From Nakamurella silvestris (lineage in GTDB: Bacteria > Actinomycetota > Actinomycetes > Mycobacteriales > Nakamurellaceae), in NCBI GenBank assembly GCA_003576535.1, contig QXCQ01000092.1, positions 22,023-79,858 on the forward strand: a stretch of DNA of 57,836 nucleotides, given 5' to 3'. The notes under the pieces were generated by a model, which was not told the origin of the DNA, did not search any database, and saw nothing but the letters and a program-made list of their open reading frames with translations. This document shows, piece after piece, positions 27,217 to 36,031 of the stretch (the first letter of the stretch is position 1; each line of letters begins with the position of its first letter). Position numbers and translations under genes: made by a program.

Positions 27217-27947
27217 CGGCCGAGTTCGCTCAGCAGAACCTCCATGGTGCGGACCTGAGCGTTCTGGGAGGTGTTCACGTCGGCGGCCATCTTGTGCATG
27301 TCGGGGTTGACCCCGTAGCCCAGGGTGTTGTCGGCCATCTCCATCGCCCCCTTGTGGTGGGCGATCATGAGTGTGTAGAAGATCTTGTCGAAGGCGGTGC
27401 CGGAGGCCGCCTCGAGCTCGGTGAACTGCTCCTCGGAGATCGACCCGGCCATGTGCTTGACGTGCTCGGCGAGATCGTCACCGGTCAGTTCGGACTCCCC
27501 GCGCTGTTCGAGCCAGGCCTTGAACACGGCGATCTCGGCGCTCTGCTCCTCGCGCATACGGTCGGCGAGGGCGAGCAGCTCCGGATTCTCGGTGCGGCCC
27601 TTGACATATCCGATGAGCCGGACGGCCTGCTCGTGGTGCGGCACCATCATCGTGGCGAATTCGACGTCGGCGTCGTTCTTCTCGTTCGGATCGAACATGG
27701 TGGCCGCGACCGAGGCGTCGACCGTCTTGTTCGGCTCGCCGGGCTCACCCGGGACGATGGCCGACGGTGCGCTCTGGACCGCGGACGGGTCCAGGTCGAG
27801 GGAGGCCGTGGCCTGGACGGCGGTTCCGGGAGCGGAGGTGGTGGTGCCGGGCCCGTCGGCGCTCGGTGAATCGGTACAACCACTCAGAACCACCGATGCG
27901 GCCAGCACAGCAACAGCAGAGACGGTGGTGCGCAGAAGGTGCTTCAT
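27213..27947 (-). CDS. DUF305 family lipoprotein
   Basis: Secreted protein of 244 residues with lipobox VVLSGCT (Cys near residue 24) and two DUF305 half-sites, MMVPHHEQAVRLIGY near residue 109 and MIAHHKGAMEMADNTL near residue 193. The His-His and Met residues suggest metal (probably copper) binding; DUF305 proteins often accompany copper genes, as here with the CopC-CopD gene overlapping by 4 nt. The second ATG (27947) gives a compact signal peptide; the upstream ATG at 27971 would add eight residues. Neither has a strong ribosome site. Confidence 0.85.
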   Translation of the reverse strand: MKHLLRTTVSAVAVLAASVVLSGCTDSPSADGPGTTTSAPGTAVQATASLDLDPSAVQSAPSAIVPGEPGEPNKTVDASVAATMFDPNEKNDADVEFATMMVPHHEQAVRLIGYVKGRTENPELLALADRMREEQSAEIAVFKAWLEQRGESELTGDDLAEHVKHMAGSISEEQFTELEAASGTAFDKIFYTLMIAHHKGAMEMADNTLGYGVNPDMHKMAADVNTSQNAQVRTMEVLLSELGR

Positions 27948-28142
27948 CACGGGAGAGTGGATCCTTTTCATTCACGAACCGGGAGGCCCACGACAGTGGG
28001 TCGGACGAACATGCCGTGCCGCCGATGACGGGTCGGGCCGTCACCGGCGGTCGGCGTCTGCACGCCGGTGCCGGCCGCGGAAGAACCCACGACCGGCACC
28101 GGCACGCACTACAACTGGGTGGAACTCTACGATCCTGCCTTC

Positions 28143-28176
28143 CCCGCTCCGGTGCGTGGGTACGTTCCGGAGCGGG
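28143..28176 (-). terminator. Hairpin after the LVIVD/SLH gene
   Basis: A 10-bp perfect stem (CCCGCTCCGG, 28143-28152, with 28167-28176) with a 14-base loop begins 14 bp after the stop at 28190. There is no strong U-run, so it is a weak terminator call. The following 160 bp upstream of the DUF305 gene hold nothing recognised. Confidence 0.45.
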
Positions 28177-28189
28177 TCAGCTCAGGGTT

Positions 28190-30550
28190 TCAGCTGCTGA
28201 AGGCGCGGTAGACGAACGCGGCGGCCGCATCGCGTGCCACCTTGCTGCTGCCGTAGAACTTGCCGTCCTCGAAGCCCTTGACGATGTCGTTGGACGCCGC
28301 CCAGGCGATCTCCGCGCAGAACGTGGAGTTGACAGCGACATCCGGGAACGGCTTGGTGGTGCAGGCCGGGGCCACCGTGCTCGGGGTGATGCTGCGGACC
28401 GTGCGGAAGATGAAGGCCGCCGCAGCTTCGCGGGAGACCTGGTCGACCGGCAGGAAGGTGCCGTCGGCGTTGCCCAGGGTGATGCCGTTGGCCTTGGCCC
28501 AGGCGATGTCACCGCAGAAGGTCGAGCTGAGCGGGACGTCGGTGAACGGCTTGACCGTGCAGGCCGGCGCCGGCACGCCCGGGTGGGAGGCGTTGTACAG
28601 GTAGTGGATCAAGGCCTGACGCTCCACCTTGTTGTTCGGCTTGAACGTGCCGTCGGCGTAGCCCTTGGCGACACCGTTGGCAACGGCCCAGTTGATCTCG
28701 GTGAAGAACTGGTGGGCCGGGCCGACATCGGAGAAGTGGACCTGCAGCGGGGCGCGGTACAGGGCCGCGTCGAGCTGCTTGTCACCACGGACGATGAAGG
28801 AGGTGACACCGACGGTGGAACCGGCGGGCACGGCGAAGGTGGCCGAGGCCGAACCGTCGGCCGCAGCCTTGCCGGTGCCCAGGACGGCAGCACCGGAGCC
28901 GCTGCTCCAGACGTCGAAGAACTCACCGGCGGTGAAGGTACCGGCCGGAACCGCAACCGTGACATCAGCCGTGCTGCCGGCCGGGAGGGCCGCCGGGGTG
29001 ACCGTGGCGACACCGAGGGTGCCGGCCGGGACGACCGGAGCGGTCTTCCAGCCCCACTTGTACTCCGGCTGCGTGGACGGGTTGTACGGGTTCGGGTAGC
29101 GGTAGCGCATGGCGTCGGAGAACTCGGAGCCGGAGAGCTTCAAGGTGTCCAGACCACGGGCGATCTCGCTGCCGAAGATGAAGCCGTCCTTGAAGTAGGT
29201 GGCCCAGTAACCACCGGTGACCAGCGAGGTGGCGCTGATCGGGCCGCGGTCGAAGAAACCGATCTCCTTGGGCTTGGTGATGTCGGTGAAGTCGATGACC
29301 GACACGCCGCCCTGGTAGAAGGCCTGTACGAAGATGTCCTTGCCCTCGACGGGGAGGATGTTGCCTTCGTGGGTCACACAGTTCTCGTTGATGCCCTGAC
29401 GACGCGGGATCTTGAAGTAGCTCTTCAGGGTCAGCTTCTTCGTCGAGCTGACGGAGTAGAAGGCGTTGGCACCACGGAAGTTCTGGGTGGACGGGGTGCA
29501 GACCGCGGAGGAGCCGCCGCCCAGCTCGTCCTGGAAGATCATCTTGGTGGCGTCGTTGTTGAACTGGGCCGTGTGCCAGAACGCGAAGTTCGCATCCCGA
29601 ACCCGGTCCTTGACGATCGGGTTCAGCGGATCGGTGATGTCCATCAGCAGACCGTCACCTTCACAGGCCGCGGCGAGCAGGTGCTTGGCCGGGTAGGCCG
29701 TGATGTCGTGGCAGCCGATGGTCGCGGTCGTGCTCGCACCACCGTCGGTGCGGTCCGTGGTCTTGAACGGCGGCGGGTTCTCGGTGTTCGGATCCTCGTC
29801 CCAGAGGATGATCTCCTTGGCGATCGAGGCCGAGGCCGGATCGTTCAGCGGGACCTTGATGATCTCCATCCGCAGGTGCGGGTTGTTGCAGTAGAACCCG
29901 GTGCTGGTGGTGTCGTAGGAACCGTTGTACAGGTACACCGAGTTCGGGTCGTCCGGGTTCGCGACCTGGGTGTGGGTGTGGGAACCACAGCGGGTCTTCA
30001 CGTTTCCGACGTACTGGGGGCTTGCCGGGTTCGCGACGTTGAAGATCCGGATACCCTCCCAGGCGGTCGAGCTGCTGGCCGCGGCCGTGGCAGCGCCACA
30101 GGCGGAGCCGTTGCGCGGCTGGTCGACGGAGAAGAAGATCAGGTCCCCGGCCTTGCTGAGGTCACCCTGGTAGCCGGCACACACGGTGTTCGAGACGACC
30201 ACGGGTGCTGCGGGATCGGTGATGTCGTAGATGACCAGACCGTTGTAGCTGCCCTGGGCCACGTAGTGGTCCCAGAAGACCAGGTTGCTCAGGGTCGCCT
30301 GGCCGGCCTGGATCGGCACGTTCGACAGCAGCTCCATGTTGGCCGACTTGTCGATCTCGCCGACCTTCGGGAAGACGTACGTCGGGTCCTGGGGCAGGTA
30401 GGGCACGTGGGTGTCCGGGGCGATCGGACGTACATCGTCGTCGGCGGATGCCGCGGGGGCCATCAGTCCCAGGCTTGTGGCCAGGATGGCGGCCAGCCCG
30501 AGGGCCAGACCGGATCGCCGTGTTCGGCGATCCCGGAGAGTTTTCTGCAT
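28190..30550 (-). CDS. Secreted LVIVD-repeat protein with three SLH modules
   Basis: Protein of 786 residues. A signal peptide (LALGLAAILATSLGLMAPAASA) precedes a beta-propeller-like region of LVIVD-type repeats (NLVFWDHYVAQGSYNGLVIYD split, YDITDPAAPVVVS, FNVANPASPQYVGNV, MDITDPLNPIVKD, VIDFTDITKPKEIG). A beta-rich linker (about residues 475-575) and three SLH modules follow (VHFSDVGPAHQFFTEI, KPFTDVPLSSTFCGDIAWAK, KPFPDVAVNSTFCAEIAWAA). SLH modules usually bind pyruvylated wall polymers. The start at 30550 is chosen because AAAGGAA lies about 9 bp upstream; an ATG 7 codons earlier is less well placed. Function of the propeller is unknown. Confidence 0.88.
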   Translation of the reverse strand: MQKTLRDRRTRRSGLALGLAAILATSLGLMAPAASADDDVRPIAPDTHVPYLPQDPTYVFPKVGEIDKSANMELLSNVPIQAGQATLSNLVFWDHYVAQGSYNGLVIYDITDPAAPVVVSNTVCAGYQGDLSKAGDLIFFSVDQPRNGSACGAATAAASSSTAWEGIRIFNVANPASPQYVGNVKTRCGSHTHTQVANPDDPNSVYLYNGSYDTTSTGFYCNNPHLRMEIIKVPLNDPASASIAKEIILWDEDPNTENPPPFKTTDRTDGGASTTATIGCHDITAYPAKHLLAAACEGDGLLMDITDPLNPIVKDRVRDANFAFWHTAQFNNDATKMIFQDELGGGSSAVCTPSTQNFRGANAFYSVSSTKKLTLKSYFKIPRRQGINENCVTHEGNILPVEGKDIFVQAFYQGGVSVIDFTDITKPKEIGFFDRGPISATSLVTGGYWATYFKDGFIFGSEIARGLDTLKLSGSEFSDAMRYRYPNPYNPSTQPEYKWGWKTAPVVPAGTLGVATVTPAALPAGSTADVTVAVPAGTFTAGEFFDVWSSGSGAAVLGTGKAAADGSASATFAVPAGSTVGVTSFIVRGDKQLDAALYRAPLQVHFSDVGPAHQFFTEINWAVANGVAKGYADGTFKPNNKVERQALIHYLYNASHPGVPAPACTVKPFTDVPLSSTFCGDIAWAKANGITLGNADGTFLPVDQVSREAAAAFIFRTVRSITPSTVAPACTTKPFPDVAVNSTFCAEIAWAASNDIVKGFEDGKFYGSSKVARDAAAAFVYRAFSS

Positions 30551-31746
30551 CGTTTTTCGGTTCCTTTGCATATGTGGGGATGGGTGGACATTCCCGGGCG
30601 TCGACGCTTCCACCTGTCGAGCCTGACGAGACGAGGTGAGTACTGCTGAACGCTTACTGCTGGCGGATCCTTGCTGGCAGAGCACTTCGCCGGTCAGGAA
30701 CGACCGGCCGCAGCCGGGTCGTCAGGGTTCCCCGACGAGGCGACTGAACTGGGGTTGGAAGCAGTATTGATGGGAGATAACGCTTGTGGTGAAAGATGCT
30801 GTCCCTGTATCGATCCCGCGCGCCGATCTGACGCAACCGCGCGCCGACAGGCCGTTTGCGACGGTGTTCGATTGGTTCATGCACAGGGCCGCCCGGCGAG
30901 CAAAGGCATCCGGATAACGATTACGAAACAAAGACAGCTCCTGCCCGGCGAATCCGACGAGACCATCAACCAAAGGTTTGCGGCAGTATGCCGTCGTCAC
31001 GTTTCGGGCTGATTTCGCCGGAGAGCGACCCGGGACACGAGACGGATTCATCGTTGCCCTCGGGGCAATAGGAACGTACCGAAGCGAAACGTCGGTGCCG
31101 GACCACTGCACCCGATGACGTCCCACCCGGCCGACCGAGGGAGGACCGATCCGGCGGACTGGGACGATGGCCGCGGACCGCGGACCGGAAACACAGGCGT
31201 CGGCCTGGTAGCACCCATGCGGACCTGGGGCGTTCGACAGATGTCGAACACCCGGAGGGGCTGACGCGATGAAACGTCGGGTCCGTGCGTCGGGTGCGTT
31301 CATCTACTCTCTTTCCCCGGTCCGCCCGGCAGTGCAATCGCGATGCTTTACGAGGACCTCACTCCTCAATGATTTGACTTTCTTAGCATGGGAACGGCGT
31401 CGTGGGAAGGGTCCGGAGCGATCCGGCACCAATCTCGAAGGAATTAACGGCCCCCATATCACCAATAGCGAACCCCGCACAACAAAGCGACGGTGAATGA
31501 GTATTCACAACCGGTCGATCACCGCAGGGTTCCGCGGAAATGGTCGATCGGCACCTGCGGAAGCGACAATCGCCCCGCCTTCCGAGGAAGGCGGGGCGAT
31601 CGGGTGCAGGACTACCGAAGCAGGCGACCCGGAAGGCCGTCAGGGTGGAATGGACGCTCTGACGTCACCTATAGGGTGACCCGAACGATTACTCTCCGCC
31701 AGTCACAGCTGGGGCAAAATTGCACCCCTACAGTGCATCTCGGGGG
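30551..31746. other. 1.2-kb region without a recognised gene
   Basis: This stretch is less GC-rich than the flanking genes. No open frame in it resembles a known family; the longest (minus strand, about 30722-31303) has an atypical amino-acid mix and no ribosome site. It must carry the promoter of the LVIVD/SLH gene near 30560-30700. A GC-rich hairpin is at 31569-31600. A small RNA or a very divergent short gene cannot be excluded. Confidence 0.5.
31569..31600 (-). terminator. GC-rich hairpin downstream of the third HtaA gene
   Basis: Perfect 15-bp arms 31569-31583 and 31586-31600 (ATCGCCCCGCCTTCC on the plus strand). It lies about 147 bp after the stop at 31747. The minus strand continues TGTCGCTTCC without a strong U-run. 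Likely transcript end of the heme locus. Confidence 0.55.
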
Positions 31747-33552
31747 CTACCGAGCCGTGACGGTCAACGTCAACGCCGCACTGGTCCGCGCAGCGATGGA
31801 GGCCGTTCCGGCATAGGCCGCCGTGATCTTGTGTTTCCCCTTCGCCAACACCGGCAGCGTCACGGTGACGATCCCGGTGTGCTTCGCGGTCAGCACCACC
31901 GAGGCGACCGTGGTCCGTCCGGCAGCACCGGCCTTGATCACCACCTTCCCGGTCGGCACCACACCGGCCGCCGCCACCGAAACGGTCAGCTTCGCGCGGG
32001 TCCCCGCCTTGACCGTCGTCTTCGCGACTTTCACCTTCACGGTGCTGACCGCCTTGGTCACCGTCAACGAACGGGAGGCCGTCGCCGTGGTCAGGTCGAC
32101 GCTGCCCGCATACGAGGCGGTGATGGCTCGTTTGCCCGCCGTCAGCGTCGACGGCAGTGCGATCGTCGCCTTGCCCCCGGACAGGGTGCCGCGTCCGAGA
32201 ACAGCGGCACCGCTCGTGATCGTCACTGCGCCGGTCCGGGCCAGGCCCGCCGGCGCGGTGACGGTGACGGTGGCGGTGGCCTTCCTGCCGTGCACCACCG
32301 TCGACGGCAGCGCGAAGGTCAGCGTCGGCTTCGCCCTCGTCACGGTCAAGGCAGCGGCGCCGGAGGTGACGTTGCCGCCGGCGTTGGAGACCACCACCCG
32401 GAAGGCCGCCCCGCCGGCCGCGACGGAGGTTGCTGTGCCGGACAAGGTCGCGGCGGTGGCGCCGGTGACCGGGGTCCAGATGCTGGAACCGGCAGCACGC
32501 CGCTCCCACCGGTAGATCAGGCCGTCGCCGGAGGCGGTGACCGAGAAGGTGTACCTGCCGGCCGCGGTGACCGAGGTGGACACCGGTCCGGCAGAGATCA
32601 GCGGAGCAACAACAGGGTTCTGGTCCGTCGGGACGGTGACGGTGATCGGCTTCGCCGGTTTGGCCTTGTCACGCGCGCCGCCGGAGGTGTACCAGTAGGC
32701 GGCCTGACCGGTCTGCAACTGGTAGTCGACGAAACTCTGCGGGAAGGATCCCCAGTAGGAGGTGTCGTCGGGGGTGCGGGCCGGCTGCGGTGCACTGGTC
32801 CCGGGGTTCACCGCGACACCGAGGTAGTCGGGCTGGACGGTCAGACCGCCGGCCGTGACCCGGGCACCGGTGAGGGTGGCCAGGGTGATCGTGCGGGGGG
32901 TCAGCGGGACCCACAGCGACGGATCGGCCATGTCGGCCCCGAACCCGGAGGCCACGGCCGTCACCTCGCCGCTGCCGTCCGCCCGCACCACCAGGGCCGG
33001 GTTGCTCACGCTCCAATAGGTGAGGCCGCCGTAGAAGGTGACGGTGAAGGAGCCGTCCCAGGTGATCGCTGCGGTGTTGGCCACCGGATCGATGGTGCCC
33101 GCGCCGGCGGCGATCACCACCCGGTTGCCGGTGGTGCTGTCATTCGTGGTGACCTTGACCGGTTTCCCGTTGGCGTCCTGGCACTTCGTCTCCCAGGTCG
33201 GTGTCTGGTAGCCACCGGTCGCCGTGAGCTTCTCGATCCGGGTGTTGCCCACCTCGGTCTGATACAGGCCGTCGGCCTTCGACCAGAGCCTGCTGCTGCC
33301 GGTGTCGCCGGCCTTGCCCGCCGACAGGAAGTTGCAGCCGCCGAAGAAGGCGCCGCCACCGGACTCGTCGTTGACGGCCCAGCTGAACTCGGCCTGGCTC
33401 ACGGTGATCGCACTCGTCGGCTGCTGGGCCGCAGCGGTACCGGCCGTGACACCGGTCAGCAGGGTCGCCGCCAGCACGACGGAGCCGGCAAGAGCGGTGA
33501 TCCGGCTCGATCGGTACCCGGACTCCTGTGGTTCAGGAATGGATCTCGTCAT
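31747..33552 (-). CDS. HtaA-type heme-binding protein with Ig-like repeats
   Basis: Secreted protein of 601 residues. A signal peptide (ALAGSVVLAATLLTGVTAG, cleavage near AAAQQ) precedes one HtaA domain (about residues 55-285: FSWAVNDESGGGAFFGGCNF, WETKCQDANGKPV, TFYGGLTYWSVSNPALVV, GSFPQSFVDYQ, GQAAYWYTSGGA). Three to four Ig-like beta modules follow (about 320-600), ending TLTVTAR with no membrane anchor or sorting signal. It probably captures heme outside the cell and passes it to the HmuTUV system. The start at 33552 has GGAG about 8 bp upstream. It is 109 bp from the upstream HtaA gene and may be co-transcribed. Confidence 0.85.
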   Translation of the reverse strand: MTRSIPEPQESGYRSSRITALAGSVVLAATLLTGVTAGTAAAQQPTSAITVSQAEFSWAVNDESGGGAFFGGCNFLSAGKAGDTGSSRLWSKADGLYQTEVGNTRIEKLTATGGYQTPTWETKCQDANGKPVKVTTNDSTTGNRVVIAAGAGTIDPVANTAAITWDGSFTVTFYGGLTYWSVSNPALVVRADGSGEVTAVASGFGADMADPSLWVPLTPRTITLATLTGARVTAGGLTVQPDYLGVAVNPGTSAPQPARTPDDTSYWGSFPQSFVDYQLQTGQAAYWYTSGGARDKAKPAKPITVTVPTDQNPVVAPLISAGPVSTSVTAAGRYTFSVTASGDGLIYRWERRAAGSSIWTPVTGATAATLSGTATSVAAGGAAFRVVVSNAGGNVTSGAAALTVTRAKPTLTFALPSTVVHGRKATATVTVTAPAGLARTGAVTITSGAAVLGRGTLSGGKATIALPSTLTAGKRAITASYAGSVDLTTATASRSLTVTKAVSTVKVKVAKTTVKAGTRAKLTVSVAAAGVVPTGKVVIKAGAAGRTTVASVVLTAKHTGIVTVTLPVLAKGKHKITAAYAGTASIAARTSAALTLTVTAR

Positions 33553-33661
33553 TGGTTCACTCCTAGAAGAACATTGCTCATGCATTGCAGGCCGCTGCGG
33601 CGACACGGCACAGTTGTTCTGATGACGGTGTTCTCACCGTGTCCGGGTCCGATCCGATCCA

Positions 33662-36031
33662 TCAGCTCCTTCGGTTCAACCGGAATCCGGCCGCGTACAG
33701 CCCCAGCAGGGCGGCGAACAGCAGGGCCACCGACCCGCTGATCCACAGGACGCGGTCCGCGCTGGTGAAGCTGGTCGCCAGCACGATCTCCGGCCCGACC
33801 GGTGGCACCGGGAGCGTGGTGGGGGCAAGGGCGGTCAGCCCCTGGGCGGCGTTGACCATCGCGTAGGCCGCCATCGGGAGGGCGGCGGCGGGCCCGGCCG
33901 CCTGTACCGTCGGCGGAACAGCCGCCGCGGACTTCGTCGTCGGAGCGGCCGGACGAGTCGCGGCCGGCGCACTCCTGACCACCGGCGGGTTGGCACCCCC
34001 GGCACCGGTCGGCCTGGGCGGCGGCGGATTGACGGTGTTCCGGACGGCCGGCGGGCTGGTGGTCGGCACCGCACCGCCTGCCGTGCTGCCCTCCGGCGCC
34101 GTGGGTGTGGACGACGGGACGGAGCCCAGCGGGCCGGTGTAGACGACCGACAACGGCAGCGCCGCTTTGTACTTGTCGCTCGCCCCGCCACTGGAGTACC
34201 AGTAGGAGGCCTGGCCCGTGCGCTGCTGGTAGTCCACGAACGAGGCCGGGAAGGAACCGAAATACGGGGTGTCCCGCTTCTGCGTGGTGGCGCTGCCTTT
34301 CGCCTGGTACTTCACCCCGGCGTAAGCGGGTGTGACGGTGAAACCACCGTCCGAACCGACCCGGACGTCCTTGAGATCGGCGAGCACGACACCCTTCGCG
34401 TCGGGCAGCTTCTCCCATCTGGTCAGGTCGGCCATGTCGGCGCCGTAGCCGCCGAGCGTCGCCGTCAGCCGGGCGGTTCCGTTGCTGCGCACGGTCAACA
34501 CCGGATCGGACACGTAGAAGAAGGTGAGCCCGGAGTACAGGGCGACGGTGAAGTCCCCCTTCCAACTCACGGTCGCCGTGTTGGCGATCGGGTCGATCGT
34601 GCCCGTCCCGTCCCGCACCACCACCTGGTGGCCGGAGAACGTGCCGGCGCTGGGCGAACCCAGTTCGGTCCCGTCCGCGGTCGTCGACAGCCCCGCCCAG
34701 GTGGCGGTGCGGTAACTGCCGTCGGTGCCGAGCTTCTCGATCGTCACCGCCCCGGCAGTGGCCTTCCACTGCGTCGGGGTGATCTTCTGCGCCGCCCCCT
34801 GGGAGGGGATCTTGCCGGCCGAGAAGAGGTTCACGGTGCCCGGGGCGAAGGCCCGGTTGTTCGCCTCGTTGTTGACCCCCCAGCGCAGGGTCGCATCCTT
34901 GACGGTGAAGGGTTTCTCGACCACGGGGCTGGCGGGGCCGCCGGTCGGCGAGGCCGTCACCCGCACCGTGTCGGTCGCCGTGGTGACCACGGTCCGGGTG
35001 GTCGGCCGGTCCACGGTCACCGTGCTGGTGCTCGTCGCGGGAGTGGTCGGTTCGGTGACCTCGATGATCTCGCCGAGGGTGTAACCCACCCCGATCGGCA
35101 GGGCCGGTTTGGCCGGATCCCGCTGGCCGCCGGAGGTGTACCAGTAGGCAGCTTGGCCGGTGTCCATCTGGAAGTTGACGAAGTCCTGCGGGAAGGAGCC
35201 CCAGTAGGCCTTGTTCGGGGCGCTCTGCGGTGACTGCGGGACGAAGGCCCCGTTCGCCGGGACATTCACCGCCACCCCGCGGTAGTCCGGTGTCGCCGTG
35301 AAACCGGTGTCTCCGACGGTGATCCCCTTCATCGTCGCCAGGGTGACGGAACGGGGCACCAGGACGGTCCACTTCTCCGGATCGTCCATGTCCGCCCCGA
35401 ACCCGGAGCCGGTCGCGGTCAGCGTTCCGGTGCCCTTGGCGTCGACCTTCAACACCGGGTTGCTCGCCGACCAGAAGGACAGGCCGCCGTAGTAGACGAC
35501 GGTGAAGGAACCCTGCCAGCTCACCGAGGCCTCGCCGGTGTCCGGATCGACCCAACCGGTGCCCGCGCCGAAGGCCAGCCGGATGTCGGTGTGGGTGTTG
35601 TTGCCGGTGGTGACCGTCCCACCGGAAGGGTTCTGGCACTTGGTTTCCCAGGTCGGCGTGACGACACTGCCGTCCGCCAGGGGTTTCTCCAGTCGAACAG
35701 CGCCGGAAGTGGCCTGGTAGAAGCCGTCCGCCTTGGACCACACCCGGCTGGAACCGGGATCACGCACGGTGCCGGCCACCAGGAAATTGCAGCCGCCGAA
35801 GAAGGCGCCGGAGCCGCTCTCGTCGTTGATCGCCCAGGTCATCCGGGCATCGTCCACCCGGTGTTTGCCGGTCTCCGGGGTGTCGCGGGCCGCAGGGGCG
35901 GCCCCTGCGGGGGCGGCCCCGACGGCGATGCAGACGGCAGCCAGCACCGTGGTCAAGGCCGCTGCCAGGGCTGCCGGGCCGCGGCGGCGACGGGATGACG
36001 GGGTGACCGCTGCGGGAGAGAGCACACTCAT
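33662..36031 (-). CDS. htaA: Membrane-anchored HtaA protein with two heme-binding domains
   Basis: Protein of 789 residues. A signal peptide (ALAAALTTVLAAVCIAVGAA) is followed by HtaA domain 1 (about residues 60-310: MTWAINDESGSGAFFGGCNF, WETKCQ, YYGGLSFWSASNPVL) and HtaA domain 2 (about 375-620: LRWGVNNEANNRAFAPG, YSGLTFFYVSDPVL, GSFPASFVDYQQRTGQ). A Pro/Thr-rich stalk leads to a single C-terminal helix (WISGSVALLFAALLGLYAAG) and RLNRRS. Domain 2 lacks the Cys pair seen in domain 1. HtaA proteins bind heme at the cell surface and hand it to HmuT. Its ATG overlaps the upstream gene's stop by 4 nt. Confidence 0.9.
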   Translation of the reverse strand: MSVLSPAAVTPSSRRRRGPAALAAALTTVLAAVCIAVGAAPAGAAPAARDTPETGKHRVDDARMTWAINDESGSGAFFGGCNFLVAGTVRDPGSSRVWSKADGFYQATSGAVRLEKPLADGSVVTPTWETKCQNPSGGTVTTGNNTHTDIRLAFGAGTGWVDPDTGEASVSWQGSFTVVYYGGLSFWSASNPVLKVDAKGTGTLTATGSGFGADMDDPEKWTVLVPRSVTLATMKGITVGDTGFTATPDYRGVAVNVPANGAFVPQSPQSAPNKAYWGSFPQDFVNFQMDTGQAAYWYTSGGQRDPAKPALPIGVGYTLGEIIEVTEPTTPATSTSTVTVDRPTTRTVVTTATDTVRVTASPTGGPASPVVEKPFTVKDATLRWGVNNEANNRAFAPGTVNLFSAGKIPSQGAAQKITPTQWKATAGAVTIEKLGTDGSYRTATWAGLSTTADGTELGSPSAGTFSGHQVVVRDGTGTIDPIANTATVSWKGDFTVALYSGLTFFYVSDPVLTVRSNGTARLTATLGGYGADMADLTRWEKLPDAKGVVLADLKDVRVGSDGGFTVTPAYAGVKYQAKGSATTQKRDTPYFGSFPASFVDYQQRTGQASYWYSSGGASDKYKAALPLSVVYTGPLGSVPSSTPTAPEGSTAGGAVPTTSPPAVRNTVNPPPPRPTGAGGANPPVVRSAPAATRPAAPTTKSAAAVPPTVQAAGPAAALPMAAYAMVNAAQGLTALAPTTLPVPPVGPEIVLATSFTSADRVLWISGSVALLFAALLGLYAAGFRLNRRS

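Noticed and set aside
27767-30649. A 960-codon open frame on the plus strand
   Set aside because: It is the antisense shadow of the LVIVD/SLH gene, with repetitive VGDVHDRHA-like composition and no signal peptide or motif.
30722-31303. A 193-codon minus-strand frame in the orphan gap
   Set aside because: No ribosome site, atypical composition and no family resemblance; kept as an unassigned region instead.
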